Of a stretch of DNA of 64,000 nt, positions 23,958 through 35,400 are shown piece by piece. The notes under the pieces were generated by a model. The model did no database searches, was not told the DNA's origin, and was given only the letters and a program-made list of their open reading frames with translations. Positions within the stretch are counted from its first letter, which is position 1, and every line of letters starts with the position of its first letter. Made by a program: the position numbers and the translations under genes. The DNA lies in assembly GCA_033725935.1 (NCBI GenBank), contig MU867068.1, positions 310,001-374,000 of the forward strand. Reading direction: 5' to 3'. Source of the stretch: Cladorrhinum sp. PSN259 (taxonomy: Eukaryota > Ascomycota > Sordariomycetes > Sordariales > Podosporaceae).

Positions 23958-24232
23958 TAACCGGAAAATGAACTGAAAGAGTATTAGTATCATTTTGATT
24001 GATATTGAAATCTTTTGCAATTTTTCAATCTGTCTCTGTGTGTCTTTCTCCCTGTCCCGGATATTTTATACAGACATAATCAAAATGAAGAACAGTAGTA
24101 TTTTGATACAACCAATTTTGGTCGTTTTGAACTAAAAGGCATTGTACAAGGCTGATGATGAATTGAAATCCTCAAATTTCTTCCATTCCTCGTTCTTCAT
24201 TATAAAATACATGCATTTAATAAACGCTCTAC

Positions 24233-24856
24233 CTATTCCTTCTTACTATCCTCCCAATTATTTTGATGTTCCTCTTGTTGACTCTGCTGATTTTGATCCC
24301 TCAAATTTGCAAGTCGCAGCTGATTTCTCTTGCCCAGAATGCGCAGGGTATTCTCCCGCTCAAAGTGATTCATCTCTGCCCAGTTTCCTATGCGCGACAG
24401 GGTGCCATCCTTGCCCACCACCATCGGACCTAGGGCGTCCAGAGCCAGGGGGGCGCCGTTGACTTGTAGCGTTGTCGTCGTTGTCGTAGTTTTTTCTTCA
24501 GAGGCATCAGGGGCGGGGAGGGCTGGGATTGCGTGCTTGGCTTGAGAGGAGGAGGAGTCAGAGGATGGGGTGGGATTAGATGCGGAAGTGGATGAGGGGA
24601 TTGACGGGGGGGATTGCGTGCTTCCTTCTTCTTTTGCGGCAGGAGGGTTGGGGGAGGAGGAGGAGGAGGAGGACTGGGTTGAGGAACAGGTTGACATTGC
24701 GCTGTAGTTGCTGTTGTAGTAGTAGCAGATGTGGGGAATGGTTTTTCTTCTGGGATTAGATGAGACGGCGGCGCGGCGGACGATGGAGGCCGTGTTCTTG
24801 CGTGATGCAGTGGTGCGGGTTAGGTTGTTGATGGTAATGGATCTCGGGAAAGGCAT
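24233..24856 (-). CDS. Small conserved fungal protein, probably mitochondrial, function unknown
   Basis: A single exon of 207 aa starting at ATG 24856. The first 50 or so residues have about eight Arg, several Ser and Thr and no acidic residue, which is what a mitochondrial presequence looks like. A Ser/Pro/Thr-rich low-complexity middle follows (about 55-135, including runs of Ser and of Thr). The only ordered-looking part is about residues 138-185, with the segments ALDALGPMVVGKDGTLSRI and NWAEMNHFERENTLRILGKR. I recall similar short blocks (DGTLSRI...NW...M...E...NTLRILGKRN) in uncharacterised fungal proteins but cannot name a family. A shorter start at Met53 is possible. The gene converges on cys-3. 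Codon use resembles the neighbours. Confidence 0.7.
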   Translation of the reverse strand: MPFPRSITINNLTRTTASRKNTASIVRRAAVSSNPRRKTIPHICYYYNSNYSAMSTCSSTQSSSSSSSPNPPAAKEEGSTQSPPSIPSSTSASNPTPSSDSSSSQAKHAIPALPAPDASEEKTTTTTTTLQVNGAPLALDALGPMVVGKDGTLSRIGNWAEMNHFERENTLRILGKRNQLRLANLRDQNQQSQQEEHQNNWEDSKKE

Positions 24857-27751
24857 GAAAGAAGGCGGGGGTTTTGTTTTTGTCGGATTGAATTACCGAG
24901 TGTGATTGGGGATTGGGAAGGTGGTTCGGTGGAGATGGAATGGTTTGTGGTATAACCGAGGAGGAAGAAGACTCTTCTTTTTTGGTGGTTCTTGTTGGTG
25001 TGATAAATTGAGGTGAGTTTGTGGTGGTGGTGGTGATGCTTGATGCGGAAGGAGGGGTGAGATTGATGGCTTGATCTGGGATCGATCTGACAAGCGGGAT
25101 CAAGCAACACTTTCTTAGTCGTTCAAGTAACGTGTGCTGTATTTTTTTGGTTGATGTGGATTGAAATTAAGTATCAATTTTGAACTTGAGAACGTGTTTA
25201 TATCCAAGGTTTTTTTTTTTTCGAGGCTCACGATGATGTTGTTTCAATCTTTTACTGGAAACATCTAGAATCATTACAACGTCAACAGCCTTTTACGGGT
25301 ATTTACATTGTTTGTTACGCTCTCTGCTTTGTTTACCTTGGATGAGCCCGAGCTCAACAATGCCAAGACTGAACCCTTATTTGGGAAGGGGGTTCGTCAA
25401 CATTGACTTTCTCACGGTTTCGACGTCGGGCAGAAATGCCATGTGCAAGTTCCACCACATGGGATGGAGAAAGTGGTGGGTTCTACAAGGTGTACGGTCT
25501 GTAGAAAATCTAGACTCTATCAAACCCGGTGCAATTATCCCATCAAAACTTGGAATCACCCCCTAGGGCCCTGCCATCCCGCCGACGACAACCGAGACCC
25601 AAATCACGCAATCTGCTGGTCCGAAGGCCTCACCTTTTTTTAATACTTTCTTTGCCAGTCCGTCTCCCTTGGTGCTCTCCCACTTCCGACAGTAGCCTGT
25701 CAGACATGGGCATGAGCATCCATATTGCGGCCAGCATCTTCTTCCTTCCCAAACAAGAACACTGTACGGTGAATGCCCGCCCACGTTCTCTTTTTTTCGT
25801 CTTGTCTCCAAGGTTTCTTCGCCGGCTGGATGCATTGAAACCTTACATTCTTATTCGCACTCCCACCAGTCCTCGCCACATGCAGAAAGACGCAAACTAG
25901 GGGTCCATGATTGTATGGGGTAAAAGAAACCCACGGGACACGCACCCGACCTCCTCCGTCTGGTGCAGAGCGAATCCTGATTCCAGAATGCGTTCAGCTC
26001 GGCGGCATTCTTGCATTGATGGACGTGGGGGTTAGCGACCATTCCTTTCCATCCTTGATGACCCGTTCCATGGCCCGTCTCGGGCTTGTCTTGTACTCCT
26101 TCTGGAGGGTGTAATTTTAAGGTCAAGAGCAGTCTGACGTCCGCGGAAGTACCCTGAGCATCCATAAACTACCACATTGTAAATCACACGCTCATCAACT
26201 TTGACCTGGGAATAGTCGGGGAAGGGCCGTAGATGTGTCTACTTTACTGCCTCTCGTGGTGTTTTAGAAGACCTCGGCTTGTCACTTGGCAACCTGGTCC
26301 TTGCTCCATGCGCTGGCGGTTTCTCCTTTCCATTCTCCTCTGCCTCTCTCCTTTACCAAGTCATTCTTTCATCTCCCAGCACGATTTCTGCCTCAGAACG
26401 TCTTTCCGGCCCTCCAAAAACGGGAATCCTAAACCATATTCCACCCTGTTCTTCCACTGATCCATGCCCATCAACTTATACATATGGCTTCTGCCTTCAA
26501 TACTCGAGGGCCCTTTGTCTAGCCGACTTCCTCCTGCTCCCTTGATCATTAACCAAAGTGCAGCAATGCGACACATAGCCCCTTCCCCGAGTCCTCCCCA
26601 CCATGTTTCCGTTCCTCTACGCGACAGCCGGCGGCTACCCCCACGAGAAAGCAAAGACTCACATCCGATCACGACACCTAGAATATTCAAATTGCCCTTC
26701 CCCGTACGAAAAAAATGGTGATAGATTCCTCATCGTCGAAGACGTGCCTCGGAAGCAAGGGACACGGATGCGCACGCCATACGCGATACTACACACCCGC
26801 ATGCACATACAAAGCCAGACATCTAATGGACGACGAGATCTAAGCGAGAATACCGGCGTTGATGAGCCGTCTCGGAGAGGAAACACTGAATGTTTGCCGC
26901 GTCAAGAAGAATAACAAACTCCTGAGAATGTAGACTTGGGCCCCTATTTGATCGATTCTGTTCTAAAACCTAAAACGCGAGGAACCCAGCTGTATTGCGT
27001 TAAGGCCCTCTCGTATAATACATAACTCGCAATCACCTTAGTTCGATGGTCTCTCAAGTATGACAGCTAATGTTGAAGGCGAATTTGATGGCTGAAATGC
27101 CATCACTCTCGGTTAACAAAACATCAGACACTTCTGACTTCAATGTTACTTCGGCCTGCCGTCCAAATCGAGTACGGTTGCTACCTACCAGTTGATGAAC
27201 CTAGAATTGATTCCCCCCCTGGACTCGAAGCTTCTGTCTCTGGCCGCTTGATTATTCTCAACAATTCGGTGTTTTTAAGACTAGAGTAAACTGTAGTACT
27301 TTAAAGAATGCGTCTGTAAAGGCTTTGGGCAGGCTCTTGAGAAGGGTATGATCATCATTGTTAGGTTATTGATAGCATACCGCGTTGCATTTGGACCTTA
27401 CTCCCTCCCTCTCCAAGCAAAAATTTAGAAGAGATCTTTTTGAGGGTCTGTCAAGGGGGTGTCGCCTTCAACAACAGATTGATGAAGCAAGAGAGGAAGC
27501 AGGTTGATAGATCACGGGAGAGGATATATACTTGGGGAGGTACATAGTATAACCCCGTCATTATTTTGGTTGGATTACTGTGTCAATCGCCCAGAGACCA
27601 AAACCTGATAAAGACACGTTTGTATGATGGGTATATTGCACATACACTGACCGTCACTATTCTAACAAACACGAACAGAACGTGGTTCACCGAAAAAGCC
27701 GCTTGTGAATCAAGTACCCACTGTACACCTAGGTATATCTACGGAAGTGGT

Positions 27752-27773
27752 AAAAAAAAAAAAAAAAAAAAAA
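27752..27773 (+). repeat. Poly-A run (22 nt)
   Basis: Twenty-two consecutive A within the gene-free spacer. Confidence 0.9.
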
Positions 27774-27914
27774 GACTCCATATTTATTGAACGAGACACA
27801 CGCTCAATGGCCTTTCTCCCTACCTACCTTACGGAGATTGCCCGGACACTCACTGATACACTGATATTGACAACCAACAGTTGAAAGACAGTTTGCCATT
27901 TCCTTGCATTGCCA

Positions 27915-27931
27915 CCCCCCCCCCCCCCCCC
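27915..27931 (+). repeat. Poly-C run (17 nt)
   Basis: Seventeen consecutive C, equal in length and opposite in strand to the G run at 23941-23957. Confidence 0.9.
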
Positions 27932-28103
27932 TTACCCAACCAAAAAGAAAAGCCATCTCACAGTTTTATTTGGGATAACAAGTGTCACAAAGAGTGAAGA
28001 AGGTTTATTTCCGTGACTGATTGACGGATGGGGTTGGGCATCAGGAGAAATATGGAAGAAACACACACCGAAAAACGCTGTTTTTGTTGAGGTTGAGCTG
28101 TGT

Positions 28104-28129
28104 GTATGTATGTATGTATGTATGTATGT
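28104..28129 (+). repeat. (GTAT)6 tetranucleotide microsatellite
   Basis: Six clean GTAT units in the gene-free spacer. Confidence 0.9.
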
Positions 28130-29146
28130 TGGGGAGCTAGGAACCCAAAATTAAAGAAATAAACATAAAAATTTTCTTAAAATAAACTCTTTATCCCAAC
28201 CGTGTGTGTTCTGTTTCTCCTCCTCTCTTTTCCCACAACCCTACCTACCTACCTATGTACCATTCTCATGATATCTTCATTAAGCCCCCATCCAACTCTC
28301 AAAAAGCAAAGCACGGTATCACAGTAAACAGTTGACGAGAAGCAAATAAATCCATATCCAATGATGAGGGGATCAGCAGTATTCTATTAATTTTTTTCGG
28401 CTGGCGCGAGCAAACGTTTTATAAAGAAAAGTCAATAAACGGAAACGGCAAATGCATATATCCGACAATGTCGGTAGTCGTCATGGTCATCATGGCTTCC
28501 CTCCCTCCGCCTTCCCTTCCTTCCGCAACGCCTTCATAAATCCTCAAGTGCCAACTGAGGCGACCATCAAGATAGTCGGCAACTCAAGGTCACACACAAG
28601 ACCACCCTCCACCCAACGCTCTCCAACATCGACCGCATCCTTCCCTACACCCTTCCGTTGGTCATATCAATCATCATCCCACCAAACCAAAGAGAAAAAG
28701 ACCAGCAAGAGAAACTTCTTCTAAAAAAAAGACAAGAAAAAAAAACTTATTTATCGCTCTTTCCCTTCTTTTTAAAACAAAATTAACCTCGACCCGAGGC
28801 AAGAAAACAAAAGGGAAGAGAAAAAAACCGGTGAGATGATGTGTCTGTGTAGCCATCTCTACACTCTCATGAGCGTTGAAACCCTCCTTCAACCGGCTCC
28901 CCGCCTTGCCCTGGAAAAACAGGACACCAAGAACTCCGTGAAAGTCCCAGCTTTACAAGTTGATCCCAACATAAACTCCTATTTGCGCCATACGCTCGCC
29001 CATCCCTCAATCAAACGTAAGAGGCCAAAAAGTCAAATCCCACTCGCACGCTATCCTCCAATCACAATAGCCGGCCAAATATCAAGAAAAATAAATGCAT
29101 CGAACGACGAACGCCGGCCCAATGCTAAAGCGAGCGACAGATACCT

Positions 29147-32100
29147 CTAATGCACCTCGCCGAGGACGAAGCCACGAACTGGAGAGGCCAACTTCCACAC
29201 GACTTCTACAAAGCGAGGTGAGTGGGTATACAGCCAAAGAGCACCCATAGCGATGAGAATAGGGATCTATTTTATTTCGGTCAGTTTCAGAATCCCACAA
29301 ATAGTCGAGCATTGGTTACTTACCCAAATCAAAAACAGGTTCTTGTCCCAGCTCATCTCCTTCAACTTGGCCGCACGGGCGCGCAAAAACGTCTCTTGCT
29401 GCTCCTGTGTGATTGCATTCTTGCGACCAATTTGGAGCAATGCAGGCGGTGCTTGCTCGTCTGCCTGACAAGCGTCGGGCTCCTCAGTCTTCGCAATGAT
29501 ATCGGCCTTATCGTCAACCCCGGACGACGACACTTCGGTCTGATCATACAGAGCAGCGCACTTGGCATCTGCGTCAGCCTCCGCTGCTGCCTGCGCAGCT
29601 GAGGCCTGCTTTCTATCGAGGCTGTCATCTTGCCGGCAGACCTCATCGTACGCTGGTGGCGCCTGTGAAGCCTGGGCAGCATTGCTGTATGCCAAGGAAG
29701 ACAAGAAGATCCACCAATCCCTCTCCTTGAGAGCAGGAGGCAAATTAGGCATATTGGGCATCTGAGGCAGGTAGGGGAACTGAGGAAGCTGCGCGACTTG
29801 CGGCAGCTGTGGAAGTTGTGGTAGCTGAGGCAAATTTGCCAAGAGCAGCTGCATCGACTGCGGTAGCTGTTGGAACTGCGCAGCCATGTGGTCCTTGATC
29901 GCTGTCATAGCCGTGGCCGGTAAACCGAATCCGTTGACGATGTCAGTTGCCCGGCGGCGGTGGCGAGCTGGTTTGTCCTCCAACGCAGTGGTGTTCACAC
30001 ATCCCTTGCGCTGCATGTCGAGCCATTCCTGTTGCTCCTCTTCTGATGACTCGACTTCTTCCGACGAGGCGAACGTCGAGTACTCCGGGCTTTCTTCACC
30101 TGAATCAACAACGTCGGCCGTAACGTTAGTGGGAGGCTGGATCTTGAAGTCACGGGTACTGTTGGCGCGACTGTGCAGCGATACACCGCTTCTGGATCTT
30201 TCGTGGATCCCAATGTGGCGTATGTCTAACGTCCTCCGAATTATCTCGGAGCTGGCGATATCCATAGCTGTCACACCCGCCAGTGTACGTAGAGTGGGAT
30301 CCGCACCGTGGGTGAGCAAGCGAGAGACGATATCGAGATGGCCGCGGAGAGATGCCAAATGCAATGGAGTGTAGCCACCCCTATCCCGCGCGTCAGGATT
30401 TGCGCCGCGATCAAGGAGACCACGGACAAATCGTTCAAGTCCCATATGGCAAGCAAGATGCATCAGTGTATGTCCAGTTTTCCTCTTCAGGTTGAAGCGG
30501 GCTTGACGAGTGCTATTGTCGGCGTCAATCATCTTAAGAAGACCAAGCAGCTGGCTCTCAATGTTGCCTTCATGCGCCCTGTACATGTTCCCTCCGCCTC
30601 CGGACATGTCGTTGCTAGACGAAGATGAATTTTGTTGCTGTTGTCCATACTTGCTGATTTGGTTTGCGAATGTGACGACGTCGTTGAAATTGCCTGACAG
30701 TTTCTGATTCAGAACAGCGAGGGCTGTCCTCAAGATCTGTACATCGATATCATTGGTGTAGGTGAAAAATTGAGGATGTCCCGGCATTGTAAGCTCTTGG
30801 TCCTGGATGGTGACCGGCACTCTCCCTGGTGTCGAGGCCGGCGGGACTAAACAAACGAGCGTCTTATCTCCCCAGAAAGTTGTCGTGACAGCCTTGACAT
30901 TACCAAACATGACCTCCATCCCTTTTTTGAAGTTCTCACCCAAGATTGTGACATCCATGCCGCCCATTACCGATCCTTCGCCTGGGATGACCTTGTGAAT
31001 AGCCACACTTCCAGGGTTTGCCAAAGCAGACGCTAGGGACATGTCGGGCTGTATGCGAATGGCGAGAGGATTAGCACGCAGGTTACCAGCATTTGTGTTG
31101 ATAACCGTAGCGGGACTAGGAGCACGGCTCTGGTGGACAGATGTCATGCCGGAATAGAGGCCGGAGTTAGCATGGTCGAGACCAGCCGCCGTACCGTTGA
31201 CGTTACTAAATGATGGACGTTGGTAGTGACTTGGCGTTGGTGGGTTACTGGAGAAAGGCCCCCGCATCCTGTCTGCCGGCCCAGCACCTGGCCCAAAGCC
31301 CGATGTCTCAGAACACTGAGGAGGCGTTGGCGGGAAGGTAGCAGCCGTTGGAGGAGTAGTCACAATACCCATAGCCGAGTTCGACTGTGGGTGACTATTG
31401 AACATCGTCGCATTCAGTGATGCCATGCTTGCCCCAACAGCCATCTTTGATGTATCACTCGTCTTCCTCATCTTCGAGCGCTCCCCTGAATAGGGAACGG
31501 GAGAGACGGAGCGAGAGAGAGTTCTGACGGACCGAGCATGCTGTGACAACTGCATCTGGCTTCCTGTAACGGCTCCTGCCATCGTCATGTTTGATTGAGA
31601 GTTTTGGATAAAGTCAAGATTTTGTGGTGACCCAAGGTATTCTTGCCCATTCGCCAGAGAAGGGGCTCCGAGGCCATTGCCCATTTGAAGGAAAGTGGGA
31701 TCCTGCGGTGAGTTTGTGAGGACCGCCTGGTGGGGTGTTTTGTGGTCATCCGTAATCATAATAGCCCTTGAAACTGCCTGCGCAACAAAATTACCTTGAT
31801 AGTCAGTCAAGGTAAAGATAACATGAAAGCCCATCTTCTCGGTGTGATGTCGGCAGTAGCAGGCGATTCTCATAGGCGTCTTGATCCACCAGAGTTTCCC
31901 GCGACCATCGACTGACTGCGGTTGACCTGATTCGTCAATCGGGCTCTTTGGCGGTACCCATTCCTGAATCTCTGCCGTGTTGAAGACTATGACCCTGTAC
32001 TTTTCGTCTTCCTTCCAAAGATCTTCGTCGTCTGGGCGTTTTATTTTCTTGCGAGCTGACCTCTTCCGTTCTCGTGAAATACACCCATTGCAGATGAAAA

Positions 32101-33435
32101 CCTCACCTCCATCTTGAGGTTTGAGCACCTCCTCACTCGAATCGCTGGACGGGAGCGTGGGTTTCGCCCTGACCCTTTCCGAGGCTTTGCGAGCCCGTTC
32201 TTTGGCAGCCTGCATTTGGTTAGGTTTTTGCACCGCGCTGGTGCAAACGACAGAAGTATGGAGCTCGAGCATATCTGGGGCGGGCTCCGGAGTGGGTTTT
32301 GCAAGCAGCTTAGGCTTTGCGATTGCATGAGTCGGAAGATGAACTCTTTTGATTCCGGGGGGGAGGTGGCTCATGACCAAGACGATGGGAATTTGCGTCT
32401 CAACCCGCGACTTTTCACCCGCATCGCATATGTTGAGTGTATATGGAGGGGGACCATAAGGAGACTTGCCACTAAAATGTGGTTGTGGAGGTGACTGGAC
32501 TTGATTAGGTCTCTGAAATACCACTGCCGGCGCCATCTGGGTGTTTTCAAAATCCCCCATGTGGAGTGAGGGGTATGTTGCTTGATGTGATCCTGACGAA
32601 AGTCCATGGAAGTGTTGTATTACAGGAGATGGTCCTAATGGAGAGCGCTGGCGTTGCGTCCCCGGCGAGAAAGGGTCCGAATCTGGTGACCCGCCTAGTC
32701 CTACAGAATTGCTTGAACCAAAATTAAAAGACGTCTTCAGTATCGACAAGAGTTAGCACAATGATTTTCACTGTCTTCACCCAAGGAAAGGTGAGGACTT
32801 ACCGCAAATTGGTGAGCACTGCCAAATGTGAATGCATTTGTAGCATTTTGTAGCATAGAATCGGGCGCCAAGTGCTGGTGCATATTCATCTGTGGAGAGT
32901 AAATAGGACTTTGCAGTTCCAAACTCGGCATATTCGTAGTCTGCACAGATAAGTCCAGAGCCCTCATGTTTGTGGTGTTTGGCAGGTGGCTGAACCCCGT
33001 ATTTAACGATCTGTCGCCGTTTGCAGGGGAGCTGGCAGCCGTGTAAAAGGCATCCGATGATAGTCCATTCTCACCCAAGAACTGCGCAAAATCCCCGCTA
33101 GGAGGGTACTCCTGTTTAAGATACAGCCCCCTCTCCGTGGGTGCCTCTGTAGAACTTATCCCAGTCGCGGCAGTGCTTTGCTTTCCTTCAGATGAGCTCC
33201 CTGAGTCAACCACAGAGTTACGGGAGCTGGTTTTCATCGGAGCCTGGCCGAGCGAATTCGTCGGGGAAGGAGGGTCATCGAACCCGTCTGTGGGTAATGG
33301 GCTGTTGTCTGAATCAAGGAAGAACTCTGAGTCAAATGCGGGCATATTGTGCTCGAAAAATTCGGCGCCGTAAATCTCGTTCGCCATCATATCTTGGTCG
33401 GTTTGGCCGTCCCGGCTGTCGCCGTAGACTGGCAT
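29147..33435 (-). CDS. mga2: Mga2/Spt23-type membrane-anchored transcription factor (IPT and ankyrin domains)
   Basis: Three exons: 32803-33435, 29324-32734 and 29147-29266. The introns are 68 nt and 57 nt, both with GTAAGT donors. The protein is 1387 aa. In order: an acidic Ser-rich N-terminus; a conserved p105/EBF-like region (about 290-545) with a Cys pair in FICNGC and the block KLWWIKTPMRIACYCRHH; an IPT/TIG fold (about 786-873); ankyrin repeats (about 961-1050, e.g. GYTPLHLASLRGHLDIV); an LPQ-rich stretch (about 1169-1211); PPAY (about 1237-1240); and a C-terminal membrane helix formed across the last splice junction (LFLIWIPILIAMGALWLY, about 1345-1362). Yeast Mga2/Spt23 are ER-anchored precursors that sense lipid packing, are ubiquitinated by Rsp5 and clipped by the proteasome, and then activate the OLE1 desaturase gene. 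The last exon is easily missed: without it the protein would lose its anchor. Confidence 0.93.
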
Positions 33436-35400
33436 TGAACAGCAATGTGCGTGTACGCGGTGCTAAATGTCGATGTCGCGTCGCGTGAAGCTGAATGTGT
33501 CGTCGTTCTCGGGACTCCGGTAAATCACAAAGTCGTAGGCGCCGATTGGATGGAATGAAGTGATGGTTGTTGCGTGGGAATCTCGATCACGTCGGGTTGC
33601 GTCACTTCGGGCTAACTGAATACAGGGGGGCAATCTCGAGTTTGGCGGCCCTAAAGTCAGAAGTTCTATCTATCCGCGTGTATATGTGACGATAAGCACA
33701 ATAGTAATCCTAGTGGTGGTTTGGTGACGGCGATGGCGATGGGCGAAGGGGCCGGGATGTGGATGGGGATGGATGATGCGTATATTTACGAACAGAGACG
33801 GAGGAGAGGGAGAGACTGTGTGCGAACAGCCAAGTCGAAAGGCGGTAAGCGAAAATTGAGCTCCGTCCAATTGAAGGTGTTGGACCCTGCGATGCTGGCA
33901 AGGGCGTTGCTGAAGCCCTCGTCGACCCAGTGAAGCGAAAAAAAATTCAAGACAGAAATGAAGGAGGTAGAAAAAGCAAGTTCAGGCTCATAGCAGTCGC
34001 TGTCTAACGTGGGAGGAGGCCAGTAATGGTAAGCTGATGACAGCTGGGAAGGTTGATGGATTAAAGTCAAAAGTGGAGGCTCAACAGGGGGATTGGAGGT
34101 GTGGTGCGTGCTGTCTCCAGGAAGAAACCCCGCGGGACCCCGTTCCGACCGCACTGGAAGCTGGCGCTGCTAAGTTGATTCCACCGGTTGATGATCCCGC
34201 TTTACGGACCCGGTAGTTAACGGCTCCCTAGTAGCTTGCCGATGATAGAATTTCGATGGGTTTGTCGAATTTCATGGTAAACCTTTGGAGAGAAAGTCAC
34301 CAAATTTGACAATGGCAGGAGCAAAAAACCTCGTAGCGAACCGTTTCTCAGCTCGACTATGTATTATGCTTCTCGGCCTGCAGCACGAACCGACCGGGCC
34401 CTTTAGTTTCCAAGGTCCTCAGACTGAATTGACTTCGGTTTTAGATTTTCCACACACCCGACATCCCAAGTCGTTCCTGCAGAAGCCTCAACTCATCGAC
34501 TTTGTTTAGAGCTGCGCGGATAGTGGAAAAGCAGCAACCATCTCCACTCTGTATCAGTTCTCGTCCGAGTCCGGAATCTCTCTGGTGCCTGATGACCACC
34601 GAGTGGCTTGCCCTGCGAGCTTATCTCGGTGGTCTCGGTGGGCTTCCCCTCTCTGCTTGGGGATTGTGGCGGCTCCTAGCTGCTGCTGCGTCCGGGCGGG
34701 AGCAGCGGAAGCGCGCACACAAAAAAATCATCTCAAAAAAGACAACATCCATGGATGCCGCGCTGTCAGTCAACTAGCATCGAGCCCACTCCGACCCTTT
34801 TTTGACAGCTGTGTCCACCGCCTTCACCAGATCGCCTGTCATCGCTCTGCAGATCCACCCGGCCAAGTTAACTGTTTTGGAGCATTAGACGACAAGATCC
34901 CACTACTATGGTACACGACACTAGATAGATCTCCAGCTGCTTGAAGCTCCAACAAGAGAACTACGTCTCCGAACCCCATGGAGCTGAAAAAGAAACAGGA
35001 AGCAGAGCCGTAGTTGACAGACAAATGCTTATTGTCACCTTTTGTACATCGTGTATATCAAGGTTTTTCTAAAGGCAAATCTCAAAATGCAGACCGGTAG
35101 GAAGTAAAAAACGGAACAAATACCAACCTCCCCACGCACCAAGCCATGCCCAGCAAGGTTCTCGGCATCGCCAAGGAGTAAATGTGCAACGCTAACATTT
35201 TACTAAGCCAGGGAATAATTCCAATTATCCAACCAAAAACGCAAAGCAATGATATTTAATTTCTTCTTTTTGATTCTTTTCTTGCCGCTTTCCATGTGTA
35301 GGTGCCTTTTTGCGCAGCCCCCAATGCTACTCCTTAAATTCCAGGATGGGGTACAACTACGGATAAAGAGTTAGAGATGCCCGAGGGGCATCAATATTTG
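33436..35400. other. Intergenic region upstream of the Mga2-like gene
   Basis: About 2 kb with no gene that I can support. It contains the promoter and leader of the Mga2-like gene (right of 33435) and the 3' UTR of the antiporter gene (left of 35401). Short open frames are not coding-like. Confidence 0.6.

Larger units (their letters stand above)
23503..24232. other. 3' flank of cys-3 with simple repeats
   Basis: This is a convergent spacer between cys-3 and the small minus-strand gene at 24233. It holds a (CA)n tract at 23772-23801 followed by degenerate CACACAACG units, and a run of 17 G at 23941-23957. No gene was seen. Confidence 0.7.
24857..29146. other. 4.3 kb gene-free spacer rich in simple repeats
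   Basis: No convincing coding region on either strand; open frames of 60-125 aa are low-complexity or random. The spacer contains an A22 run, a C17 run, a GTAT repeat and many short pyrimidine tracts. The left end should contain the promoter of the small minus-strand gene, and the right end the 3' UTR of the Mga2-like gene. No remnant of a HET-domain gene was recognised. Confidence 0.55.

Noticed and set aside
24857..29146. A het-6-like gene to the right of cys-3
   Set aside because: No HET-domain motifs were seen in any frame of this spacer, and open frames are short and low in complexity.
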